From NCBI RefSeq assembly GCF_001457035.1, contig NZ_KQ758620.1:310001-374000 (forward strand): a DNA stretch of 64,000 nt. The letters are read 5' to 3'. The translations under genes were made by a program, and so were the position numbers. This document shows, piece after piece, positions 54,554 to 62,716 of the stretch. Origin of the DNA: Fictibacillus enclensis. GTDB lineage: Bacteria > Bacillota > Bacilli > Bacillales > Fictibacillaceae. The notes under the pieces were generated by a model. The model had not been told where the DNA came from and made no database searches. It saw only the letters and a list, made by a program, of their open reading frames with translations. The first letter of the stretch is position 1. The number at the start of each line of letters is the position of its first letter.

Positions 54554-54934
54554 TTATGTATAAATTTTTACGGCCTTTACAATAATCCATACAAAAATCA
54601 AAGCCCAAACCAGCAGAATGAGTCCGCCTGCCATCCAGTTCTTCGGCTTTTTCTGTCTGATCAGTTCTTCTGCCCTTTCCTCACAATCGTTCAGAACATG
54701 ATTGGGTATCATTTTCAAAGCCAGCCAGATCCCAGCAGGTACCAGGATGATATCATCCAATAACCCAAGAACCGGTATAAAGTCAGGAATAAGATCAATC
54801 GGGCTGAAAGCATAAGCTACCACCATTGCGGTAAATGCTTTAGCATACCAAGAGACCCTGTTATCTCTGCAGGCAAAGTACAAAATATAAATCTGTCGTT
54901 TCAGTTTTCTGGCCCAGGATTTTAATTTATTCAT
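54554..54934 (-). CDS. YkvA/DUF1232 membrane protein
   Basis: 126 residues. The DUF1232 core is AYAFSPIDLIPDFIPVLGLLDD (about 40-60, quoted here in part) with two hydrophobic helices, and a C-terminal transmembrane segment follows. ATG at 54934 has GGAGG four bases upstream; 21 further codons upstream are in frame, but the internal start fits the family's MNKLKSWARKLKRQ N-terminus. Function unknown. Confidence 0.78.
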   Translation of the reverse strand: MNKLKSWARKLKRQIYILYFACRDNRVSWYAKAFTAMVVAYAFSPIDLIPDFIPVLGLLDDIILVPAGIWLALKMIPNHVLNDCEERAEELIRQKKPKNWMAGGLILLVWALIFVWIIVKAVKIYT

Positions 54935-55047
54935 AGGTCCTCCATACATGGGTGATTTCCTTTGCTTCTTCACTAGCCAGACTAAATCCTTTTTCAAATA
55001 TATTCCATTGCTAAAGAAAACCGCTTAAACTCTTTTGCATAAAAAAA

Positions 55048-55068
55048 CAGGCCGCTGTATGCAGCCTG
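55048..55068. terminator. terminator of yvbH-like gene
   Basis: CAGGC.GC / GC.GCCTG hairpin with A-run on the left (T-run on the minus strand). Confidence 0.75.
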
Positions 55069-55074
55069 CCTTAC

Positions 55075-55689
55075 TTAGTTATTAATATACTTTTCAAATA
55101 CATAGCCGTAATCTTTCACATGGTACTCTTTGCGGCTTTCCATTAGCCACGTAAAAGCGGCATCGTTCAACTGGTTGAAGCTTTCCACCAATTCATTCTC
55201 CTTGCTTTGGACGCGGCTGAGCGTCGTGGATGCCACATTGATGCTCTGCTGGGCATATTGCAGGGCAAACTCGTTCTCATGAGCGATCTCCGCAATTTTA
55301 CTTAGGGATTTATACAAATCTTTTAACTCTTCAATGTGTTTCTTGTGCACATCGATGGAAAATGGAACCGATCCAATTACAAACTTGATCTCCACGTCGA
55401 GGTCCACCGTTCCCGCAGTTTCCAAAGAAACGTTGGAAATCGTGTTCTCGCTGTAGCTGTACCGGTGGAGCATTCGTTTTTTGCTGACGGCGCTTGTTCC
55501 ATCCAGATGGATGAGCGCGCGGTTCGTAAAGCAGTATTCATCTGTTTTTGACTTGATCAGAAAATAAATCTTCTCATTGTCCTCATGAAAGACGTAATCA
55601 TCGGCGTCCACCTTGTCGTAATCGGCCGGCTTGATCACACTCCCGACATCACTTAATCCCAATGCATCTGAAGCTAGGCGCTTTAACAT
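55075..55689 (-). CDS. PH-domain protein with YvbH-like oligomerisation region
   Basis: 204 residues: bacterial PH domain at about 10-125 (VFHEDNEKIYFLIKSKTDEY and YCFTNRALIHLDG) and a helical YvbH-like oligomerisation region (about 130-204). Such proteins form rings; role unknown. It resembles B. subtilis YvbH in layout and length. Upstream lies a weak promoter region and a DinB-GNAT operon. Confidence 0.85.
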   Translation of the reverse strand: MLKRLASDALGLSDVGSVIKPADYDKVDADDYVFHEDNEKIYFLIKSKTDEYCFTNRALIHLDGTSAVSKKRMLHRYSYSENTISNVSLETAGTVDLDVEIKFVIGSVPFSIDVHKKHIEELKDLYKSLSKIAEIAHENEFALQYAQQSINVASTTLSRVQSKENELVESFNQLNDAAFTWLMESRKEYHVKDYGYVFEKYINN

Positions 55690-55755
55690 GTTTTCTTCCT
55701 CTCCTTGTTACGGTCTATCCTATATACGATATCACATTTTAAAAAGTTTCAGTGT

Positions 55756-56244
55756 TTAGTGGACACCGTTTTCCGGATTCCAGCTGCCCTGCTTTTTACG
55801 GGCGAACAAAATCTGGCCGGTATGATAGGCCACATGAATGGTGAGGTTAGCGATGACACTGCCCCATGCTGCTTCCCGGTTTCGATAGGCATTCTCGTCA
55901 AACCGCGCTTCGTCCGCCTCTTCCACTGCTTTATACCACTGCGCGGTAAGATTATTCAGCTTATCCACCGTCTGCTTCCAGTCCAGCTCTTCGTGATCCT
56001 GAAATGTATCATCATTCTCCAGGCTCACACCCGTTGCTGGTTCCGCACTGCGAAAGCGGTTTAAATAAAGTTCATTCCAATAAATGAGATGATTGGCGAT
56101 TTCGCGAATCGAATTGCTTTCCGCCGTTTCTTTCCACGCCGCCTGCTCATCGGTCAGCCCCACGAGAGAGTTTTTCAACGATACGAACCAGTGATTGTTT
56201 TCTAACGCATCCAGCTGTTCGAGCAGCACTTCTTTTGCATTCAT
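55756..56244 (-). CDS. DinB-family protein
   Basis: 162-residue four-helix bundle. Metal histidines are in IREIANHLIYWNEL and LTIHVAYHTGQILFAR, the latter with the typical HxxxHxGQI pattern. The start codon overlaps the stop of the GNAT gene by 4 bp (ATGA), so the two are translated together. Possible thiol-transferase or metal-dependent hydrolase; unknown. Confidence 0.85.
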   Translation of the reverse strand: MNAKEVLLEQLDALENNHWFVSLKNSLVGLTDEQAAWKETAESNSIREIANHLIYWNELYLNRFRSAEPATGVSLENDDTFQDHEELDWKQTVDKLNNLTAQWYKAVEEADEARFDENAYRNREAAWGSVIANLTIHVAYHTGQILFARKKQGSWNPENGVH

Positions 56245-56738
56245 TTTACGGCCTCCCTGGTAACTGATTTGGATGTTGTAAAGGTCTGATACCGAACCTG
56301 ATCGGTTTCAGAAAACTGATCGGTAAATTCTCCGTTTGTATAGTCATCAATGATCCGGACCCAAAAGGATTGTGCCGGTTTGTTCTTTGGAATCTGCGCC
56401 ACATCCCATTTGCCCGGAAACCGGTCAAACGTAAGGAAGGCCGCTTGTCGGCCAATCCCCATTTTGCGGTACTTCTTCATAACAAAAAACTCAGCGATCG
56501 CATACGTATCTCTGATTTTGCGGACAAGCACAAATCCCGCATACCGGGTGTCCACTTTTATAAAAAAGGGATAACGCCCTTCCTCTCGCCAGTATTCATC
56601 CAAATAGGCATAGCCATACTGACCGTTTTCATTTAGATCCGAGCTATCAAATTCACTAAAATCATAGCGGTACAGCTCCAGCATTTGCTTTAGTACATTC
56701 TTTTTTTTCAGAGTTGCTTTTTCAAGTATCAGTTCCAT
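56241..56738 (-). CDS. GNAT-family acetyltransferase
   Basis: 165 residues with MKKYRKMGIGRQAAFLTFDR as acetyl-CoA site and NKPAQSFWVRIIDDYTN near the C-terminus. It belongs to the YkkB/predicted acetyltransferase branch. Coupled to a DinB gene by a 4 bp overlap, suggesting the acetylated product and the DinB protein belong to one detoxification step (inference). Confidence 0.85.
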   Translation of the reverse strand: MELILEKATLKKKNVLKQMLELYRYDFSEFDSSDLNENGQYGYAYLDEYWREEGRYPFFIKVDTRYAGFVLVRKIRDTYAIAEFFVMKKYRKMGIGRQAAFLTFDRFPGKWDVAQIPKNKPAQSFWVRIIDDYTNGEFTDQFSETDQVRYQTFTTSKSVTREAVK

Positions 56739-56822
56739 TGGGCATCCCTCCTCCGGGCGTCATATTTCCCCATCCATTACATTCTCTTCTGCTGTTTGGA
56801 ATCCTTTTTCACGCATGAAAAA

Positions 56823-56850
56823 AGACAGGCAGCAAAAAAGCTGCCTGTCT
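56823..56850. terminator. terminator of the SDR gene
   Basis: AGACAGGCAGC / GCTGCCTGTCT hairpin followed by T-run on the minus strand. Confidence 0.88.
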
Positions 56851-56858
56851 GAAATCGT

Positions 56859-57731
56859 TTAACCGTTGACGACCATGCCGCCATTAATATGAATCACTTG
56901 TCCCGACATGTAAGAAGAATCTTCTGAAGCCAAAAGCACATAGCCCGGTGCCAGCTCCTCCGGCTGACCAACCCGTTTCATGGGAGTTTCCTGGCCAAAG
57001 GTATCCACCGTAGATCTTGGCTGGCTCGCCGGAATAAGTGGTGTCCAAATCGGTCCCGGCGAAATTCCATTTACCCGGATGCCCCGGTCGACAAGCTGAA
57101 GCGAGAGTGATCTCATAAAGCCAAGAACAGCCGCCTTGGAGGATGCATAATCCAACCCGTTCTTCTGCCCCTTGTAGGCCGAGTCGGAGGTCGTGAAGAT
57201 AATGGTACTGCCTTCTTTCAAATGCGGTACGGCCTCTTTGGTGATGTAGAACGCGCCAAACACATTTGTTTCAAAGGTGGTGACAAAGTCCTCACAATGA
57301 ACATCCTCAATCTGGTCCTTCAAGATTGCTGTAGCGGCATTGCTGACGAGAATATCGAGCTTGCCGAATTTCTCAATCGTCTTCTGAATCGCTTCCTTGG
57401 CGAACGCTTCCTTCCGCAAATCTCCCGGAATAAGAAGACATTCTACTCCTTCTTTTTCCACCTCTTCTTTTGTAAACTCGGCATCCCGGTGCTCGTCGTA
57501 ATATACGATAACCACATGGGCGCCTTCCTTCGCATATAACGAAGCGACAGCCCGTCCGATCCCGCTGTCGCCTCCGGTAATCAGTGCCACTTTATCCTTT
57601 AATTTGCCTGATCCCTTATATTCCGCACGGTCGAATTGCGGACGCAAATACATGTTCTCTTCAATGCCCGGCAGCCGGTTTTGCTGTTCGGGTGGTGTAT
57701 CGGTTGGATAACGGTGTTGATCCTGGTCCAT
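56859..57731 (-). CDS. SDR oxidoreductase (YhdF/YhxC-like)
   Basis: 290-residue NAD(P)-dependent short-chain dehydrogenase with the extended N-terminus of the general-stress YhdF/YhxC group (about 40 residues, PPEQQNRLPGIEENMYLRPQ). Cofactor site ALITGGDSGIGRAVA, catalytic Ser in FTTSDSAY, and YASSK supplies Tyr and Lys. ATG at 57731 has GGGAGG seven bases upstream. Likely acts on aldehydes or sugars in stress or spores (inference). Confidence 0.9.
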   Translation of the reverse strand: MDQDQHRYPTDTPPEQQNRLPGIEENMYLRPQFDRAEYKGSGKLKDKVALITGGDSGIGRAVASLYAKEGAHVVIVYYDEHRDAEFTKEEVEKEGVECLLIPGDLRKEAFAKEAIQKTIEKFGKLDILVSNAATAILKDQIEDVHCEDFVTTFETNVFGAFYITKEAVPHLKEGSTIIFTTSDSAYKGQKNGLDYASSKAAVLGFMRSLSLQLVDRGIRVNGISPGPIWTPLIPASQPRSTVDTFGQETPMKRVGQPEELAPGYVLLASEDSSYMSGQVIHINGGMVVNG

Positions 57732-57862
57732 AATGTAGCCTCCCTGTCTGATTGGAAAATTTAACAATGTACTTTTCCACATCCTGCGGGGAGATAAACC
57801 ACAGTTCGTTATTTTCTCTTGTTTTTTCTTCCATTATTTTTTAGTTTCGGTACATTCCCCGG

Positions 57863-58633
57863 TCATCTGACAAAGTTTAATAGTCTTGTTTTGGTTACCA
57901 TCCCCGCCCGTTCCAGCGTCTTTTTGGAGTTGGTATTGTAGTACCAGCAGCCGCAAATAGGAATCATGTGATGTTCATAGCACCATTGTTTCAAATGATT
58001 GATGATGGTTTGACCGACTCCCTGCTGACGATAAGATTCGTTAGTGAACATACCGATGCTGGCATATCCGTTGAGGAGCTTGCTGCGTTCAAAGACTCCG
58101 ACTCCAAGCAGAGTATCGTCCTTCGTGAAGGTAAACAGTTCTTCTTTTTCTGCCATTTCATCTGCCTGCTGAAAAAAATCGGCGGAAATCGCTATGATTC
58201 CAGGAACATCCTCTTCTCTTGCCAGCCGGAACTCCCCGCCGGAATAAAGACTTTCTGACGCTCTCTGTTGTTTACTGTCCTGAAAGAAATAGGCCTGCTT
58301 TTCGATCTTAAAATCCTGATCCAACGCCAAACCCAAAAAGAGTTCGTCACATGTTGGAACAAATAATGAACGAATAAAATAGCACTCCAGCACTTGTTTA
58401 AACGTATCCTGCGCAAGATGAAGGTGTGATTGCCGGATATAAAACTGGGTCATCTTTTCGTTATTATGAATGGCAAAATACCCAATCATGAAGGAGCCGG
58501 CGGAAATCTGATAAAACTTCGATTTCAAAATATGATTTTCTAAAAAGGAATCGATGGGCGAGCTTAAAGTTTGTATGTATTCTTCCATTAACTCTTTTAC
58601 ATCATCCCTGTTGCATTCTTTAAAAGGATTCAT
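57863..58633 (-). CDS. GNAT-family acetyltransferase, two-lobed
   Basis: 257 residues, longer than usual, with a C-terminal GNAT domain (about 135-257): FTNESYRQQGVGQTIINHLK is the acetyl-CoA site and CGCWYYNTNSKKTLERAGMV the last strand and helix. The N-terminal half is a degenerate second GNAT-like lobe. ATG at 58633 has GGGAGG six bases upstream. Substrate unknown. Confidence 0.82.
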   Translation of the reverse strand: MNPFKECNRDDVKELMEEYIQTLSSPIDSFLENHILKSKFYQISAGSFMIGYFAIHNNEKMTQFYIRQSHLHLAQDTFKQVLECYFIRSLFVPTCDELFLGLALDQDFKIEKQAYFFQDSKQQRASESLYSGGEFRLAREEDVPGIIAISADFFQQADEMAEKEELFTFTKDDTLLGVGVFERSKLLNGYASIGMFTNESYRQQGVGQTIINHLKQWCYEHHMIPICGCWYYNTNSKKTLERAGMVTKTRLLNFVR

Positions 58634-58713
58634 GTTCTGCCTCCCTATCATCTTCTGCTGAATCCTTCTCCGGCTCTTACGGAATTCCTTCTCCGAGCTG
58701 AATGGAAAAAAAA

Positions 58714-58733
58714 GAGCCGTTCAAGGACGGCCC
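58714..58733 (-). terminator. terminator after the gerPA-like pair
   Basis: GCCGT / ACGGC hairpin followed by TCTTTTTTTT on the minus strand. Confidence 0.8.
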
Positions 58734-58738
58734 TTATG

Positions 58739-58975
58739 CTACAGCACACTGTTCTTCACAGAGTTTGAATCGATGACATCCTGATCAGCCACCCAGATGA
58801 TCGGCAGGTTAACTACAGTAAGGTCACCGTTGTCCTCCCCGAATCCTTGATTGATTTTGTTTGAGCTGAACAGGTCTAGCTGCTGGACCGGCCCAAAGCC
58901 AAGAGTGGCTGAGCGGTCCATTGTATTGACTTTAAACCCAAGCATGTTGACGACCATGGGTGAAAACAGCACCAT
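58739..58975 (-). CDS. GerPA/GerPF-like spore germination protein
   Basis: 78 residues of the PF10676 type. After VVNMLGFKVNTMDRSATLGFG comes the region shared with its two neighbours: FGEDNGD, twelve residues, then DQDVIDS. GerPA/PF proteins of the spore inner coat help germinants reach their receptors. ATG has AGGAGG five bases upstream. It follows the next gerPA-like gene by 20 bp, one operon. Confidence 0.8.
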   Translation of the reverse strand: MVLFSPMVVNMLGFKVNTMDRSATLGFGPVQQLDLFSSNKINQGFGEDNGDLTVVNLPIIWVADQDVIDSNSVKNSVL

Positions 58976-58995
58976 GTGAACCTCCTGCTCTTTTG

Positions 58996-59259
58996 TCAGA
59001 CCTTCTCAATCAGCGATGGAATTTCCCGCCCGTAGGATGATTGCGTAACCGGTGAATCGACGGCATCACGGTCATCCACTGAATTGTCGTTTCCAATAAA
59101 CCTCGCATCATCCCCAAAGCTTTGGCCAAACCCCTGATTTTTTTTATCTGAATTGTGCCAGTCAGACAAGTAATTCTCTCCGATATTAACCGCCGACGCA
59201 TTTTCAAAGGAATTAATTTTAAAAAGAAAAATATTTATAACAATAGAAGGTGAACCCAC
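58996..59259 (-). CDS. GerPA/GerPF-like spore germination protein
   Basis: 87 residues. It begins GSPSIVINIFLFKINSFENA, the recognisable PF10676 N-terminus, and holds FGQSFGD, twelve residues, DRDAVDS. GTG start at 59259 has AAGGAGG nine bases upstream. First gene of a two-gene operon; its promoter shares 78 bp with the divergent hsp20 gene. Likely made late in the mother cell. Confidence 0.85.
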   Translation of the reverse strand: MGSPSIVINIFLFKINSFENASAVNIGENYLSDWHNSDKKNQGFGQSFGDDARFIGNDNSVDDRDAVDSPVTQSSYGREIPSLIEKV

Positions 59260-59337
59260 TAATTTCTCCCTCCTTTTCCCCTAAATATATGTTTGTTCCC
59301 TGTAAATATGTTTGCTTGAATCCGGAGGTGGCAACGA

Positions 59338-59832
59338 ATGGACGTCGATAAACTGAAACAGTGGCTGGAGCTGGCGCAAAAGGTACAGGGAAACGATTTT
59401 TGGAACAGTATCTTTGATGGCCCGCCTGGCGGACAAATTGCCCAGGTCAATAACCAGCAGGATGCACGGCACCGGTATAACCATTACCAGCCCAACCAGA
59501 GTGCACCGTCCTCTGAGGCGGAATTTCCTAAGGTCGATATTTATACGAACAACCGGGAATGGATGGTTGTGGTGGATCTGCCCGGCATCCGGAAGGAAGA
59601 TGTGAATCTCTCCATGTCTGCCAACAACCTGACGATCAAAGGAGTGCTTCACTCTCCCTACAAGGATGCTACAGTGGTTAAAGCGGAACGGCCAACCGGT
59701 CATTTTGAGCGGACCATTCAACTTCCCGAGCTGATCAATGAGACCCGTACGGCTGCCCGATTTTTCAATGGGGTGCTGGAAGTAAGGATCATGCGCAACC
59801 TGGCGCCTGAACGGAATATCCGGATTGATTAG
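59338..59832 (+). CDS. Hsp20/alpha-crystallin-like, probable spore-coat protein
   Basis: 164 residues. Alpha-crystallin domain at about 62-160 (VDIYTNNREWMVVVDLPGIR and FERTIQLPELI); the C-terminal IxI tail is only partly kept (RNIRID). The N-terminal 60 residues are Gln/Asn/Pro-rich. B. subtilis CotM and CotP are spore-coat Hsp20 proteins; the flanking gerP-like genes suggest the same role here. GGAGG lies upstream of ATG. It overlaps the end of the convergent gerPA-like gene by 4 bp. Confidence 0.83.
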   Translation: MDVDKLKQWLELAQKVQGNDFWNSIFDGPPGGQIAQVNNQQDARHRYNHYQPNQSAPSSEAEFPKVDIYTNNREWMVVVDLPGIRKEDVNLSMSANNLTIKGVLHSPYKDATVVKAERPTGHFERTIQLPELINETRTAARFFNGVLEVRIMRNLAPERNIRID

Positions 59833-60059
59833 CAGTGATTGTTTTTCGCGTCACTATCAATCACATCATTATCGTTCGTTCTGTATGTCTCACCCGTATG
59901 CTGAGGAAAATCCCCATTGCTCTCGCCAAAAGCCGAATTCTTTTTCGTCGTATTATAGACCCGGCTTCGAACCGTCTGGCCAAACGAAAGCAAGCAATTG
60001 TTACCCATTTTGTTCAGATCGAGAAACCCAAGATTCACTTTAGATGAGGAAAATTTCAT
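59829..60059 (-). CDS. GerPA/GerPF-like spore germination protein, divergent member
   Basis: 76 residues. It keeps FGESNGD, twelve residues, DNDVIDS of the other two but has a shorter, less typical N-terminus (KFSSSKVNLGFLDLNKMGNN). ATG at 60059 has GGAAGG six bases upstream; an ATG 15 codons further up lacks a site. Divergent from the gerPC-like gene. Ends on Cys. Confidence 0.75.
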   Translation of the reverse strand: MKFSSSKVNLGFLDLNKMGNNCLLSFGQTVRSRVYNTTKKNSAFGESNGDFPQHTGETYRTNDNDVIDSDAKNNHC

Positions 60060-60120
60060 TTGTATCCTTCCTTTCTCTTTTTGGATAACGGAGAAAACAG
60101 ACATGTTCTCCTTTTATATT

Positions 60121-60129
60121 CATAGACTA
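60121..60129 (+). promoter_or_regulatory. possible sigma-K -10 box
   Basis: CATAGACTA matches the sigma-K consensus CATANNNTA, 45 bp upstream of the gerPC-like gene. An AC pair lies about 18 bp further up. Late mother-cell expression would fit. Confidence 0.4.
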
Positions 60130-60174
60130 GAGTACAAGCCGATCATCAATGCTAACGGAAGCGCGGGGTAGCCT

Positions 60175-60582
60175 ATGCCTTTTTTTAAAACCATACTCAA
60201 CGCCATTACAAATCATGATAAAAACATGGAAGAAATTCACCTGCACCTTAAACAGCTGCAGGCCGAGCTTTCGGAATTAAAAAAGGACAACGACAGCACG
60301 CCGCCTGTTGTCATAGAACATATCAATATTGAAACCCTGAGAATTGATAAATACGACCTGACCAATAATTTTGCCAACCTTGGCATCAAGGATCTGAACG
60401 GCAAATTGAACATCGGGGCCAACTATGGCCAGGGAATGAGCCTGCAATCGGACAGTGACGAATCCAAAAACGCCCGGAACGTCATGAAAAAAATGACCGA
60501 GAAAAAAGAAAAAATCAAACAAAAAAAGGACGGACCGAGCTATTCGATCAAAGGCCGTCCTTCACATAAAGGGACTGAATAG
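60175..60582 (+). CDS. GerPC-like protein
   Basis: 135 residues. N-terminal coiled coil (about 10-45, MEEIHLHLKQLQAELSELKK), then a strand-rich part VVIEHINIETLRIDKYDL and LNGKLNIGANYG that resembles GerPC, and a very basic C-terminal tail (MKKMTEKKEKIKQKKDG). GGGG lies six bases before ATG. Together with the three GerPA/PF-like genes it makes a small gerP-type set. Confidence 0.7.
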   Translation: MPFFKTILNAITNHDKNMEEIHLHLKQLQAELSELKKDNDSTPPVVIEHINIETLRIDKYDLTNNFANLGIKDLNGKLNIGANYGQGMSLQSDSDESKNARNVMKKMTEKKEKIKQKKDGPSYSIKGRPSHKGTE

Positions 60583-60605
60583 TTCTCGTGCTATTCAGTC
60601 CTTAT
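60568..60605. terminator. bidirectional terminator
   Basis: AAGGGACTGAATAG / CTATTCAGTCC.T hairpin between convergent genes. Confidence 0.9.
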
Positions 60606-60610
60606 TTTGT

Positions 60611-61213
60611 TCATTTCCTTATCGTTTCCTGTATCCGCTCAAATACGTCAGTATAATAATCCACTTGATCCACGAAGTCTGCTTTGTCCACTCGCGTTTT
60701 CTGTTGATCCGGATAAACCTCAACAGCTTCGATTTCCTGTTTGTTCCCCTTGAACAGATCAACACCATCCTGCAGCCTGATTTTATAAATGGCATCGACT
60801 TCTTCTTTTTGAAGAGTAAAGGCCGGCATCCGGTCGCAATTGTACAAATAAACATGGCAAAATTCACGGTCCCACATAGCATCCTGTTTGATTTCCGTTT
60901 TAATGATTCCAAGTGGAATGAGCTCTTCAAAAGAAACGGAAACGCCAAGTTCCTCCTCAATCTCCCTTGTCCCATCGTGAACCCGTTCATCAGCCATTAA
61001 ATGTCCGGCCGAAGTAATATCCAACAGGTTCGGATAATCCTTTTTCACTTCTGCTCGTTTTTGGAGCAAAATATAACGCTCTGAATCTTCCAACAAAGTA
61101 AACCAGCAATGAAACGTTTCATGCCATACCCCGTCTCTATGTACATGTTCTCTTGTTTTCTGTCCAACACACTTCATCTGATCATCAAATATTCTTACAA
61201 CCTCACTGCTCAT
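60611..61213 (-). CDS. Nudix hydrolase, isopentenyl-diphosphate-isomerase-like fold
   Basis: 200 residues. The Nudix box lies in AGHLMADERVHDGTREIEEE-LG (about 69-90), with an HETFHCWF pattern before it, as in YfcD/IDI-like Nudix proteins. It is preceded by no operon partner. The substrate cannot be named. Confidence 0.87.
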   Translation of the reverse strand: MSSEVVRIFDDQMKCVGQKTREHVHRDGVWHETFHCWFTLLEDSERYILLQKRAEVKKDYPNLLDITSAGHLMADERVHDGTREIEEELGVSVSFEELIPLGIIKTEIKQDAMWDREFCHVYLYNCDRMPAFTLQKEEVDAIYKIRLQDGVDLFKGNKQEIEAVEVYPDQQKTRVDKADFVDQVDYYTDVFERIQETIRK

Positions 61214-61306
61214 ATTTTATGGCTCCTTCAAAAGTGGTCTAGTATCCATTTCATTGTATCAGTTTATAACATTAATAGACCGACTCCCAGAGAGCCAGCC
61301 TCATTT

Positions 61307-61783
61307 TCAGTCTTCTATATGAAATTTGTCTTTTAGTGACTTGCATGAAACAATCAAAACAGACGCAGCTCCCACCAATACCAGAAAACTTATCCATGGA
61401 TTGGCTTCGGCCTCCCTCATAAAATTCCCCACCAGGCTGGCTTCTTGATATTTGTGTTCCCGGATGGCCTTTATATATTTTCCGCCAGGCTCCTGAACGG
61501 CAATCGCTTTGTCAGTGCTGATGCCTTTGATCTCGAAATACTTTGTTCCTTTTTTATATTGATTGGAGAAGTTTCCAGTGTATGCTCCTTCCTGGTCGGA
61601 ATACTTTGTCACCTCACCGATCTCTTTCCCTACTTGATCCACATATTCCTCACTAATTGAATATGTGTAATGATCCCAGACCACAAAAGGATAGGTCCAA
61701 CTGGCTGAAACATGACTTCCTGAAAAAAATTGAACTGCCAGAAGCAAGGCAAAAATGAATGAAACACTTTTTAGCATTTTCAT
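61307..61783 (-). CDS. exported protein with C-terminal membrane anchor
   Basis: 158 residues: signal peptide (MKMLKSVSFIFALLLAVQFF, cleavage near SAS), a 90-residue extracellular part rich in Tyr, Lys and Glu (ISEEYVDQVGKEIGEVTKYS), and a single C-terminal transmembrane helix (ISFLVLVGAASVLIVS) with a short positive tail. ATG at 61783 follows GGGGACAG. I do not recognise a family. It is just downstream of the lipoprotein gene (14 bp) and likely works with it. Confidence 0.75.
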   Translation of the reverse strand: MKMLKSVSFIFALLLAVQFFSGSHVSASWTYPFVVWDHYTYSISEEYVDQVGKEIGEVTKYSDQEGAYTGNFSNQYKKGTKYFEIKGISTDKAIAVQEPGGKYIKAIREHKYQEASLVGNFMREAEANPWISFLVLVGAASVLIVSCKSLKDKFHIED

Positions 61784-61796
61784 AAGCTGTCCCCTT

Positions 61797-62345
61797 CTAT
61801 TCAATAGAATTAGCAATTCCCAAAAGCTCTTTTTTTAGCTGTTTTTGGGTGTATTCTGAGGCAAACATGTGCCGAAGATCATACTCCTCCCCATCCCGAA
61901 CCCAAAACAGCTCGGCATAGTTTCCAAAATAGGCAAAGTATGCTTTTGTCCCATCAGCCAGCTTTAGCGTTTCTTCATATTTATTTTGCTTGATCAAATC
62001 ACTCACTAAATTTTTATGGTTGAAAATTTTAATCGCAATAAAGCCTTTTTGCGTATTTTCGTCTTTCCTTATGTACTGCATCTCCAGCTGAAGTTTTTCT
62101 TTTTTTCCCCAATCGGTAATCACCACTTTGGGCTTTTTGTACTTGTATGGAATGTATTGTGGAAGGGGTGCCTTAAACGGTAGAACATTCTCGCTTTTAT
62201 CAATGGAAACCGGTTTGTATGACCGTGGATAATGACCTTTCGAATGCGTTTCCAGCTTGAGTTCGCCATCCGCCAGCATGGAACCCTGACATGAAGTTAA
62301 CACGGTTACAAGCAATGCCGCTGCAACTGCCCCTGCCTTTCTCAA
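61797..62345 (-). CDS. lipoprotein, DUF4367-like
   Basis: 182 residues. Lipobox LTSC places the lipidated Cys at about residue 19, after RKAGAVAAALLVTVLTS. The mature part is a sheet-rich domain with LADGTKAYFAYF, ELFWVRDGEEYDL and KELLGIANSIE, a pattern like DUF4367. TTG at 62345 follows GGGGGTGGGG; the longer frame from 62408 lacks a site and would spoil the signal. Operon with the anchored protein downstream. Confidence 0.78.
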   Translation of the reverse strand: MRKAGAVAAALLVTVLTSCQGSMLADGELKLETHSKGHYPRSYKPVSIDKSENVLPFKAPLPQYIPYKYKKPKVVITDWGKKEKLQLEMQYIRKDENTQKGFIAIKIFNHKNLVSDLIKQNKYEETLKLADGTKAYFAYFGNYAELFWVRDGEEYDLRHMFASEYTQKQLKKELLGIANSIE

Positions 62346-62443
62346 TGCCCCACCCCCGATTCTGTTACCTGAATCATACCATTTTTCCAGGGTCTTCCGG
62401 ACAGGCAATCGTACGCAAGTTTCGACGTTTTTTGTGCATGTAA

Positions 62444-62478
62444 AAAAGCCCTCTCACGCGTTGTGCGGAGAGGGTTTT
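62444..62478. terminator. hairpin terminator left of array 3
   Basis: AAAAGCCCTCTC / GAGAGGGTTTT hairpin. Confidence 0.85.
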
Positions 62479-62554
62479 AGTTGGTTTGTCGATTTTTTCT
62501 AAAGAAGTTGGAGAAAATTAATAAAATGATTCCGTGGGGAAGAAGTCTGAATTC

Positions 62555-62655
62555 TCAGTTATGCTCAATTCCTGCGGTTTTTCGCCCAATTAATTTAAAT
62601 AATGCTCAATTAACGCGACATTTCGCCCAATTAACCTCGATTCCCACCCAATTTC
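62555..62655 (-). repeat. phased repeat array 3 (five units, 20-21 bp, alternating cores)
   Basis: Cores GCTCAATT, GCCCAATT, GCTCAATT, GCCCAATT and ACCCAATT have their second base at 62564, 62585, 62605, 62626 and 62647: intervals 21, 20, 21, 21, the same as array 2. The flank alternates ATG and TCG in the first four units. It lies between two terminators. Confidence 0.85.
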
Positions 62656-62686
62656 ACCTTACAAGCCCCCTCAACGCCACAAAAAA

Positions 62687-62709
62687 GCTGCCGGAACACG
62701 TCCGGCAGC
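62687..62709 (-). terminator. gatB terminator
   Basis: GCTGCCGG / CCGGCAGC hairpin followed by six Ts on the minus strand, eight bases past the gatB stop. Confidence 0.92.
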
Positions 62710-62716
62710 CCACTAA

